From Clostridia bacterium (GTDB lineage Bacteria > Bacillota > Clostridia > Christensenellales > CAG-138), in NCBI GenBank assembly GCA_017438865.1, contig JAFRUN010000057.1, positions 1 through 50,362 of the forward strand: a stretch of 50,362 nucleotides of DNA. The letters are read 5' to 3'. Position numbers and translations under genes: made by a program. Under the pieces are notes generated by a model. It ran no database searches. It was not told the origin of the DNA and was given only the letters and a program-made list of their open reading frames with translations. Of the stretch, positions 24,701-33,200 are shown piece after piece. Within the stretch, counting starts at the first letter, position 1, and each line of letters begins with the position of its first letter.

Positions 24701-27700
24701 GTAGATCGACTTGGTGGTGTTGTCCGCAAGGAACAGGCTGTTGCCGAGACTGCTGTCGATCGCGTAGCCGTACGTCAGCGAGTATGCCGAAGGATTCTCG
24801 GCGTCGATCGCGATTCCGGTGAGCGCACCCACCGTGCCGTAGTATGCACTGAGGTGTTTCTCGCCGTTCTCAACATAGTAGTAAGGCGCAACCAGATAGA
24901 TAACGCCGTCGTGACCGAGCACGTAGTAATCGAGGAGCGTATGACCGTCATATTCCTCGATACCTCCGAACGCGATCGCAAGGAAGTTCGCCACGTCGGA
25001 GAAGTCGAAGCCGTTCAGCGTCGCGTCTTCCATGTAGAACGCCACGAAACCGTCGGGTGCTACGCCCGCGAGCAGATAGTCGAACAGATAATCCGTTCCG
25101 CCGTCGGTGATCGTCATGGACGGCATGTTCGCGCCGTCCAAAGGCGCGTACGTCGGAACCATCGCATATGTGAAATCCGCGTCGTACGCAAACGTCTCCG
25201 CGTCATAGCGCACGAAGTTCACGTCTGTATCGGCGCCGACGATATACTCTCCTCCGCGTCCGCCGCCCGCCAGCGTACCGGCTGCGTCGGCGAGTCTCGT
25301 CGTGCTCATGTCGTTCAGGTCGATCGCGACGAACTGCGGGGTGCCGTTGATCGTGACCTGACCGTAGATCGTCTCGTTCATCGGGTTGCTGTCCACAACG
25401 CTGACCGTTGCGGTCGCAAAGATGTCGGGATTCATTCTGCTTGCCGCCGTGATCGTTGCGATGCCGAGCGTGTTGCCCGCCGTGACGTGACCGTTGTCGT
25501 CAACCGTTGCAACGGTGGGATCGGAGGAGGACCAACGAATGGTTCTGTCTTCCGCGGTGATCGGCAGGACCTGCGCTGCAAGATCCGCCTCGCTGATACC
25601 GATCGACGGGATCAGCATAACGGAGGTCGGAGAAAGGACGACCTCGGACGGCTGCGTGGGATCATATTCTACCTGAACCTCGGTCTTGACGTACAGATAG
25701 GCGCTTGCCCTCGTGGTCCTTGTCTGCCACTGGCTGCTGCTGCTGTACCACTGCAGATAAACTGTACGGCCGGAGGCGGTTGAGGTCAGATAAGAATTAC
25801 GAGAATCATATGACCAATTCGAAGCGCTGTAAGTTGCAGGACGAGAACCATTACCTATACAGTATAGGTAACCGTTGTCAGCTTTATTCTGGAAAGTAAA
25901 TCCATTTGCCGCGGTCCAGATGATATCATCATCCACGTCTTCCACATTGATGTAAGGCGCTCTGAAATCGTCCGTTGCAGCGTTGATTACAACGTTGTCA
26001 TAGCCGCAATAATACCCATCGCCGTAGCTGAGCAGAACATATGCGCTGTTCGATGCCGCGTTCGTATTGGCAATGATGTATTCCTCGCCGGCCTTCAGCG
26101 TATCGGTCAGCATATAGACGGTCTTGGTCATGTAGATCGGACCTTCGCCGAGCGTGATCAGCGCCGCCGCTTCGTTGCCCGCGTAGTCCGCCGCAAAGAC
26201 CATCAGCGCGGGGAGCCCGAGATCGGAGGGGATCCGGAACGTGTACGTGATCTCCTGGTTCATTTCGGTCTGTTCCGGAACGAGCTCCTCGATGATCTGC
26301 GTTCCGTCGACCGACATCAGCGCGAGGTACGCAAGATATCTGTTGTCGGATACCGTTACATCCACGCTGGTCGGATTTCTCGGATCGTCCGTCTTTGCTT
26401 TCGAGATGACCGGAACGGTATCGTCGACCGTGAAGTCATAACCGATGTACGCGCCGCTGCCGAGCTTGTTCCCGGTAAGCAGGGCGTTGAAGCCCGCCAG
26501 ATCGAGGTTGCCGGAGTTCGAAGCATTGTAGCTGTCATTCTGGACCATGGCGACGTACTCGGGGATTGCATAGAAGCCCGCGCGGAAGGTGTCGCCTTCG
26601 CTGAGGCCGTAGGAACCCGGCGTCTTATTGACGGAATACTTCTTCGAGGAAGTATCCTGCCACGACTGTCCGTTGACATAGTACCAGAAGCCGTTTACGT
26701 TGGAGCCGGTGATTGCGCTGCCGAGGATCTCGGTGTTGTTGCCGTTCAGCGCGTCGGTCTTGGTGACCGCAAAGCCGGTGGTACCTGCGCCGCGATAAAG
26801 CGTATAGGTGATATCCGCGATCTTCGCGTCGCTTCTGATCGCAAAGCGATCCAGCGGCATCTCGTCCTCAACGATGTACGGGTTGCCGGAGAACTTGTTC
26901 GTCACACCGCTCTGCGTGATGCGCATGAAGTTGGTGTTCGGGTTGAGACCGCTGGTCTCGTTGCCCGCGTACGACGTCTTCGGAACGGCGTTCGTCGGAT
27001 AAAGCCCGTCCATATAGGACGCCGCGTCGAACATCGACGCATCGGTCCAGTTGCCGAAGTAGCCGAGGATCGGGATCGTGTGATCGTTCTCACAGTTGAC
27101 GACGTCCGTGCCGTTATTGACCGTGTATTCGCTGTACGCCTCGGTGAAGCCCTCAAGGAACGTGCCGTTCGGATAGTAGTAATCCATGATTGCCTTGAAG
27201 GTGTCGCCGAGCGTGATGGTAACGGTGACCGTTCCCTTGCCGTGCGGCGGAATGGTATCCGGCTCGTACGAGCCCGCTTCCCAGTTCAGGATCACATATG
27301 CGTCGTGGGAGGTGATGTCTCTGTCGTTGTCCGCATCCGCGGCATTCAGATCATACGCGCTGAGCGCATTGCCTGCGAGCTTGCCGCTTACGATGTCCAG
27401 AACGATCTGCGCATCGTCTTCGTCGCAGTCGCCGTCCCGATCGACGTCGGGACCGACGGGCGCTGCGCCGTCCACGACCATCGTGTGCTCAATCGATTCC
27501 ACGTAGTCGTTCATGAGGAGCGTATCCTTCGACAGGTGGAAACCGTCGTCCCCCGCGTTTACGGGCGCCTGAATGAACAGATAGGTTGCAAACTCATAGG
27601 GCAGCGGATTGTCGGTGATGTTGAAGATGTCGAACTTGAACGTATAGACGCCGTTCTTTTCGGGATCGTCGCCCAGCTCGACCTTGACTTTACCGTCTGC

Positions 27701-29968
27701 CGCCGCACCGGTCTTGCCGGTGAGGTAGGAGTTCTCGGGATCCATCATGATGACGGACGGGGACTGGACCGCCAGACCGACGTCCGCAAGGCCCGCGCCC
27801 TGCTGCAGGATGGAGTAGAAGCTGCTCCCGTTCTTGATCATCGGCGTTGCGGTGGACATCAGCAAGCTCTGGATGATCCCGCGGGTGCTGAGTTTTTCGG
27901 TCAGCTCTGTGTTATAGAGACCTTCCGCAACGGAAAGCTTGTTTTCTTTGAGGTACTGCGCAAGGACCGCCGAAAGACCGGTGATGTGCGGCGCCGCCAT
28001 GGACGTACCGCTGAAAAGCGCGTACGCGGTCGTGCCGCTGCCCGAATCGGCCTGCGACGTACCGTAGATGGAGTTGATGTTGCCGCCCGGCGCGGTGATC
28101 TCGGGCTTCATAATCAGAGAGCCCGGAACGCCCCAGGAGCTGAAGTCGGTGATCGTCGCGTTCTCACGCTCGATGATGACGGACTGCTGCGTGTTCTTGA
28201 CCTGCACTCTGCCGGTGTAATAGGTGTAGCTGCCGGCTGTCGCGGAAGTGCTGTTCGTCTTGATCTGATTCGCGTCCGAAAGCGTGATCGAGACCATCGG
28301 GAACGAGCCGGTAAAATCGGACAGGTTCATGTAGATCATGCCGTCCTCGTTGTTTGCAACGATGACCGCCTTCGGATTGTAGTTAATCGCGTTGTTGCCC
28401 TTATCAGAGAAGGAGAGCTCGCCGCGGTTGACGATCACGATCTTGCCGTTCAGAGAAACCGCGCCGTTGACCGCTTCATATTCCTCTGCCTCACCGATGC
28501 CGTCAATATAGACGTAGTCATACGTTCCGGCGATGGTTCTGATCGCGGGGTTGCTATAATCGGTGGTCTCGCCGTAGAAGACGATCTGGCTGCCGTTGAA
28601 GATCAGCGGGTAGTCGGTCGTCAGCGTGTTTTCCGCCGCCGCGACGCAGATGCTGTTGACGAACGTGCCCGGAGAGCCGCCCGTATGCATATTGCAGTCC
28701 TCGATATACAGACCGACTCTGCTGATGCTTGTGCTCATGAAGTCGATGATGGAGTACGAGTTGCCCGCGGAGATGGAAACGACCGTTCCCTCGTTGTTCA
28801 GCCGGTCGACGAGATTGTTCAGAATCGTCTGATATGCGTTGCTGTACGTCCAGCCGGGCGCAGCGGAACCGAGCGACAGGTTGACCGCGTCGCAGTCCAT
28901 TGCGATCGCGTCTTCGATTGCCGCAAAATAGTCGGAATCGTACGCGCCGCCGCCGGAACCGAAGACCTTCATGACGAGGATCTGCGCGTCAGGCGCCATA
29001 CCGACCGCACCGACGGTTTCCGAGGAAAGAACGTACTCACCGTTCCGCTTGATATAGAGGTTGCCCGCCGTGATACCGGCAACGTGGGAACCGTGGTTGG
29101 TCTGGGAATCATTCTCGTGACCGAGACTCGTGGTGTTCCCGTCAATGTAGTTGTAGGCATAGGGGATCTTTGCGTTCTTGTAGATGCCCGCGCCGTTCAG
29201 ATCGGAAGGAATGTCGGACGCCTTCATCAGAACGCTCTGGTCCTCGATCGAGTGCAGGAAAGAATCTGCGCTGACCAGTTCGTGATTGATGTCAAGACCG
29301 GTGTCGATGATCGCAACGCGGGTGCCTGCGCCGGTGTAACCGAGCGCCCACGCGGCCTGCGCGCCGACCATGTTCTCGCTGGTGTTCGCGGTGTTCGGAT
29401 GATCCGCTTCCGCATCCACCGGCGGGTTGTACTGCGTCTCGAGAACAACCATCTTGACGCCTTCCATGCGCCGGATCGTGAAGACATCCCTGTAGGGGAT
29501 CTCGACGGAGATCGCGTTGGTCGCAAGCGTCAGGTTCCACTTGACGTTCAGGTCATGGCCGACCTCCTTTTCAATCTTCTTCTCCATCTCCGCCTGCTGC
29601 TTTTTCAGCTTGTTGCGGTATTCCGTGGCCTTGCTGTTTTTCGCAATGCCGTTGATGGAGTAACCCTGATCGATGGTAGATTTGCCGTTCAGGAAGATCG
29701 AAACGCGGACGATCCGGTCCATATCCTCAATCTCGATATCTTCGGGATCGAATATGCCGGTCTCCTCTTCTTCCTTTTCTTCGCCGAGCTTCTTTACATT
29801 CAAAGTCGACGGATCTGCCTCCTCCAGAGCGAGAGTATACCCCTCGGACGGAGTTTCCGGTTCGGTCGTGCCTTCGGCGATCGCGCGCGAAATGCCGGTC
29901 GTGATCGGCAATGTCAGCAGCATCAGCGCCGCCACCAGCACGGAAAGAAGTCTTTTCACTTTGGACAT
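21713..29968 (-). CDS. giant secreted S8 subtilase with internal dockerin and C-terminal surface module
   Basis: A 2751-residue exported protein. Signal peptide 1-32. Propeptide-like region 85-180. Subtilase domain about 195-690 with D222 (AIIDTGLD), H292 (NHGSHVAG) and S656 (SGTSMAAP), and a PA-like insert around 455-600. Residues 690-910 are a C5a-peptidase-like Fn3 region containing a type I dockerin (839-900) with two Ca2+ loops (DVDRDGDCDEDD and DADNDRDITSHD). Then come a bacterial Ig-like 2 domain near 1440-1520, a repetitive propeller-like stretch, a Glu-Pro repeat linker near 1830-1900, a GHLWGEP module, an MBG-like segment, and a C-terminal block (about 2430-2751) shared with the lipase protein. 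There is no LPXTG motif or anchor helix, so attachment would be through the dockerin or the C-terminal block. Confidence 0.92.
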   Translation of the reverse strand: MSKVKRLLSVLVAALMLLTLPITTGISRAIAEGTTEPETPSEGYTLALEEADPSTLNVKKLGEEKEEEETGIFDPEDIEIEDMDRIVRVSIFLNGKSTIDQGYSINGIAKNSKATEYRNKLKKQQAEMEKKIEKEVGHDLNVKWNLTLATNAISVEIPYRDVFTIRRMEGVKMVVLETQYNPPVDAEADHPNTANTSENMVGAQAAWALGYTGAGTRVAIIDTGLDINHELVSADSFLHSIEDQSVLMKASDIPSDLNGAGIYKNAKIPYAYNYIDGNTTSLGHENDSQTNHGSHVAGITAGNLYIKRNGEYVLSSETVGAVGMAPDAQILVMKVFGSGGGAYDSDYFAAIEDAIAMDCDAVNLSLGSAAPGWTYSNAYQTILNNLVDRLNNEGTVVSISAGNSYSIIDFMSTSISRVGLYIEDCNMHTGGSPGTFVNSICVAAAENTLTTDYPLIFNGSQIVFYGETTDYSNPAIRTIAGTYDYVYIDGIGEAEEYEAVNGAVSLNGKIVIVNRGELSFSDKGNNAINYNPKAVIVANNEDGMIYMNLSDFTGSFPMVSITLSDANQIKTNSTSATAGSYTYYTGRVQVKNTQQSVIIERENATITDFSSWGVPGSLIMKPEITAPGGNINSIYGTSQADSGSGTTAYALFSGTSMAAPHITGLSAVLAQYLKENKLSVAEGLYNTELTEKLSTRGIIQSLLMSTATPMIKNGSSFYSILQQGAGLADVGLAVQSPSVIMMDPENSYLTGKTGAAADGKVKVELGDDPEKNGVYTFKFDIFNITDNPLPYEFATYLFIQAPVNAGDDGFHLSKDTLLMNDYVESIEHTMVVDGAAPVGPDVDRDGDCDEDDAQIVLDIVSGKLAGNALSAYDLNAADADNDRDITSHDAYVILNWEAGSYEPDTIPPHGKGTVTVTITLGDTFKAIMDYYYPNGTFLEGFTEAYSEYTVNNGTDVVNCENDHTIPILGYFGNWTDASMFDAASYMDGLYPTNAVPKTSYAGNETSGLNPNTNFMRITQSGVTNKFSGNPYIVEDEMPLDRFAIRSDAKIADITYTLYRGAGTTGFAVTKTDALNGNNTEILGSAITGSNVNGFWYYVNGQSWQDTSSKKYSVNKTPGSYGLSEGDTFRAGFYAIPEYVAMVQNDSYNASNSGNLDLAGFNALLTGNKLGSGAYIGYDFTVDDTVPVISKAKTDDPRNPTSVDVTVSDNRYLAYLALMSVDGTQIIEELVPEQTEMNQEITYTFRIPSDLGLPALMVFAADYAGNEAAALITLGEGPIYMTKTVYMLTDTLKAGEEYIIANTNAASNSAYVLLSYGDGYYCGYDNVVINAATDDFRAPYINVEDVDDDIIWTAANGFTFQNKADNGYLYCIGNGSRPATYSASNWSYDSRNSYLTSTASGRTVYLQWYSSSSQWQTRTTRASAYLYVKTEVQVEYDPTQPSEVVLSPTSVMLIPSIGISEADLAAQVLPITAEDRTIRWSSSDPTVATVDDNGHVTAGNTLGIATITAASRMNPDIFATATVSVVDSNPMNETIYGQVTINGTPQFVAIDLNDMSTTRLADAAGTLAGGGRGGEYIVGADTDVNFVRYDAETFAYDADFTYAMVPTYAPLDGANMPSMTITDGGTDYLFDYLLAGVAPDGFVAFYMEDATLNGFDFSDVANFLAIAFGGIEEYDGHTLLDYYVLGHDGVIYLVAPYYYVENGEKHLSAYYGTVGALTGIAIDAENPSAYSLTYGYAIDSSLGNSLFLADNTTKSIYFIDMNDSNAEEFEATYVGRIDGATSVSALFNNSFDAAESLDSVGHVGIVNKVNKLKHVAQPAVTIDLKPVDFDAALEEEPVEEPEVTTEEPEVTTDEPVVEPEEPVEPEEPVEPEEPTEPEEPTEPEEPTEPEEPTEPETEEPETVIAHGASRANILRQVIGTLNEGAVEFSEDTKAYNGLFSIDYDTAELLIDAEHPIEKGSWMSEGDQPAERLFVSFNVDENTEDGKGLIWVAYAVKSAEQLPAGTAIVTATFKSNACEAGLGVNVTTLERDEALNLNEELEEPIVIPALGHLWGEPTWTWTGSDADGYTAATAHFVCERDETHTKDIDTTVTCEENSAGDKLVYTATVTLDGETYTDTKEVEFGFYLVGSVTSWQLDTTKRFTVNGDNTAEYRLGITLAAGDEFKAVYAQGGVIKTWYPAGENNNYVVGANQAGDVTVYFRPDGQGGNDWHYGYLYIATNASTYAVTIASEDKAFEYNGTAQTWHKYIVTVDGETVEPADETGLTFNLSGDILTITPAETATITHVNEGEVENAFTYTIGTNANLYTVAEPTFGTLTVTPRPVTINITGNNTTVPYTGERQYIEGFTCESTDEVFMSAHPDTIGVHVPYKPNERAWQAAGTEPGTYYMGLTQDYVDAGSLVQMNTSESAPHFTDDFAPTFVLEADGYIIINPIPSFVKQSLVLEGKIGVRFYLDLPEIDGVTYERVEFIIKHGDGDSAEIVELPSVAYSDAIRKDGLFGFTCYITSIEMADRITATLIYTDSEGAQELKKEDYTTIDYFEAYDEAVANGAELLPVVKDLIEATADLGYYVQICLDEIRPLWNVPDDHSEMTKVYHEYVAADITTGKDITADKAMSVDFQGADIKKINLALNLESATTLNIFLTKKAGYTGTVRVSIDGGDLTEITAASDGRYEIDIENIPAHELSLNHDIRIETENGYMIVKVSALSYVRQLLNSSASNTNALNMGTAIAFYSRAADKFYEAQTGIIDRNQR
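24286..24404 (-). repeat. 18-bp tandem repeat encoding Glu-Pro linker
   Basis: About six copies of an 18-bp unit (6 residues, EPEEPT or EPEEPV) in the giant subtilase. Copies differ by single bases at a few positions. This is an in-frame minisatellite that is likely to vary in copy number between strains. Confidence 0.85.
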
Positions 29969-30228
29969 CTTTCTTTGTTCCCCTTTCTTTCTTTTTTACA
30001 ATCCGGTACGATCCTGTGCGGACCGTACTGTTTATATATTGCCAACAGTAATTTTAACCCAAACGTGAACAATTTGCAAGAAAAAAATGAAAGAATCTTG
30101 AATTTTTATCGTAACCGGGATACATACCCGAACGATATTCGGCACAGTTTATACAAAGATTGCATATTTACGCAAATACCGGTGCGATCATTCAAAAATT
30201 CGCACCGGTATCGGTTAAACTGCGAAGG
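29969..30228 (-). other. 260-nt intergenic region before the subtilase gene
   Basis: A-rich leader with an imperfect inverted repeat (GTACGGTCC/GGATCGTAC, about 30006-30028). A possible promoter on the minus strand has TTGGGT, an 18-bp spacer and TATATA, ending near 30034; this is weak. AGAAAGAAAGGGG is the Shine-Dalgarno region. The far end holds the hairpin after the lipase gene. No ORF is supported here. Confidence 0.5.
30170..30211 (-). terminator. hairpin after the lipase gene
   Basis: A perfect 12-bp stem (30176-30187 with 30200-30211) with a 12-nt loop, 18 nt after the stop, followed on the minus strand by only three T. Likely a weak or partial terminator. It shares ACCGGTATCGGTT with the terminator after the subtilase gene. 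Confidence 0.6.
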
Positions 30229-33200
30229 TCAATGACCTTGATTGCCTCCGGTCAATGCCGCGTAATATGCATCCGCGCACTGCGAATAGCGCAGGATTGC
30301 GACTGCCATATTTTTCGTGCTCGCCGTGCTGCCGCTCGCATTCAGCGTCTGCCGCACATGGGCGAGCGCGGAAAGCGTGACCGTCATGGTCCCCGCTTCC
30401 GTCGTGATCAGAATCGTATGCGCCGTGCTCAGCTCATGCGCCTTGATGTTCGCAATGTCGATCTGATATCTGCCGTCGGTCTGACGCTCGAGCATCGCTT
30501 CGGGACCGTTGTCCACGCTTGCTTTAACAAATCCGTCGTATCCCTTCGTCGGCGTCAGGAAGATGTTCAGCGTCGTTTCGCTCTCCATATTGAGCGCGAT
30601 CGTGATCTTTCTGATCTGCGCGTCGTGATAATCGACCTGCATCCCGCAGTTCTCCACGGCCGTCTTCGCCGCGCTGACGTCGTCGTCGGTGTATTCGTGA
30701 TAGCACGCCGTCATCGCCCGGTGATCGCCGTTTTCCACGCTCCAGGGGCGGATCTCGTCGAGCGCGATCTGCACATAGTGCCCGTAATCCGCCGTCGCCT
30801 CGATCATGTCGCCGACGTACGCGTTGGCGCCCGTGAACGGCGCGGGGTTCTCCTCATAGGCGGCGTCATACGCCGCGAAATACTCGAGCGTCGAGTAATT
30901 CTCTTTCACGATCGTATGCTCACCCTCGCCGTCGGTGTAATAAAGCGTCGCCGTGATGTAATCCGCCATTTCGATCGAGGCGATGTAGCAGGTGAAGCCG
31001 TAGAGACCGTCCTTCAGGTTCGCGCTCGAATACGGAACGGACGGGAACGGTACGTCTTCGCCGTACTCGCGGACGGAGAATTCGACGCGGTCATAGGTCA
31101 CGCCGTCGATCGCCGGCAGCCGCAGATAGAAGCGCACGCCGATCTTGCCCTCCAGCACCAGAGACTGCTTCACGAATTCGATCGGAAGCTGCTTGAAGAA
31201 GACCTTGACCAGGATATCGTAGTTCGGCATCGTGAAGGTCTTGTATGTATCGTCCCAGCCGAGACTGCCGAGTTCGACCGGCGGATCCGCGATGTAGTCA
31301 TTTTCGCCCGGGCCCGTCTTGCGGAAGATCTTCGTGTAATCGTATGTATAGCCGCTGTTCGGCGTCGCCGTCAGCGTAACCGTTGCGGTCACATCGGGGG
31401 CTTCCGGCGTGATGCCCGCCGTGCCGTGACCGTCCGTCGTCACGGTCACCGTCGGCAGCTTGGAGATATAGAAGAAACCGCCCTCGTGGAAATCGTTCCA
31501 TTGGTTGCCCGCCGGACGGAAATAGACGTTCACCCTGCCCGAATGCGCATAGTCGACGACGTAGTTGTTGCCCGTGCCGTCCGGATACCAGCCGAGGATC
31601 TCGCCGTTGAACGCGCGGATGACCTTGACCTCGCTGCCGATCGCAAGATCCGCGACATACAGCATGTACTCCCCAGCCGCCTCGGGGTTCGCGGCGAACC
31701 GGTAGGTCTCATCCGCGCCCCAGTTTGCGATCGTGCCGGTCAGGTAATAGCCGACCTCGACGGTTTTGACGTCGGTATAGGTTTCGCCGTCAAATACGAC
31801 GGTCGCGGTATAGGTCAGATGATCGCCGCCGTCGGTGCGGACGGCGGTCGCTTCGGCGGTCCCGATATGCGAAGGATCGTTCGCGCAGGTAAACGTCGCG
31901 GTCGCCGCCGTGTAGCCCTCCGTATCGCTGCCGGTCCAGCTCCACGCAGGTTCACCCCAGTTATGACCGGTCGCGGGGATCATAACGTCCTTGATATAGT
32001 CGTCGTACCAGTCGGGATTCGTCGCGCCGCAGTTGCAGACGGCATAGCCGCGGCCCGGCTCGGTGCAGGTCGGCGCCTGCCCGTCAAACGCATGGTATTC
32101 GTAATGGTGCATATGCACGGGACGTCCGCTTCCGTCGGTATAGAGCGAATTGTCCGTGGTGAACGCCGCATCCGGATCGGCGCCCAGCGACGCCGTCTGA
32201 ATGAGATAGTAGTTTTCCATGTAGTGCGGATCGATGATGTTGATCGCATCAATAAGCAGCCCGGTCTTTCCGAAGTCGAAGCGGTCCGCGAGCTTATAGG
32301 ACGTCAGAAAGCTCCAGCCGGCGGAGAGTCCGAGATTGCCCATCGTGACCGCCAGAACCTGCATGGCATAGGCCGGCGTCTGGCAGCAGGAATAATCGTT
32401 CATGCCGAAGAGTCCGCCATTGTTATTGTCTTTGACGCAATAGCTGTACTTTTTGGTATGCTCATTATATCCGTTCCAGTTGCTGTCCGTGAAGAAATCC
32501 ATCCAGGAATCCGAACGGTATTCTTCAACGGTCTCGCCGGGATGCGCATGATACGGTACGGTGGAGCCGCTGTTTCTCCTGCAATGATACACATATACGT
32601 CGCGCCAGCCGTCGTTGCCGCCCGCATTGTTCTTTGTCATCTGGACGAATTTGTTGACCAGATTGTTCAGCTCGCTGTCGGAGGCGTAGTTATAGCTGCT
32701 GCTGCCCAGCGTACTGCTGCGGACAGTCCTGTCAACCAGACAGGCGTATTTTGCCGCCGTTCTGCCGTAACGTGTGAAGCCCCATTCCGGCATCGGCAGC
32801 ATCGGAACGAAGTCGTCGCGGTTGACGAGGTTGAATATGCAGTCGTACTTTTCCGCCGACGCTTCGGTGTTCGCCGTGGTATTGGGGCAGGCGTAGGTAT
32901 ATGCAAAGACCTTTCTGCCTTCGTCCACGATGGTGGAACTGACGATGTTGGAGATCGCCGCGCCGCGGGAATGACCGGTCAGCCAGAAGACCGGCATCGC
33001 GTCGGGATCCACATAGGTGTTCATGTATGCCGCAAGCGCACGGTAAATGCGTGTTGCGCAGATGTCGAAGCCGCGATGATTCACCTTGCGGTTCCAGTCT
33101 GCGTTCTCCTGTCTGGGGCGTTTTCCCTCCACGCAATCATACTGATCCATGAAGCGATGAAGATCGCCGACGTCGAAGTTACTGCACCATTCCTCCTCCG

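Noticed and set aside
22556-25783. 1075-codon plus-strand ORF opposite the C-terminal half of the subtilase
   Set aside because: Repetitive Arg/Phe-Arg composition mirrors the Glu-Pro repeat on the other strand; no start signal.
27080-30235. 1051-codon plus-strand ORF opposite the subtilase
   Set aside because: Same shadow pattern; the minus strand has all three catalytic residues of a subtilase and a signal peptide.
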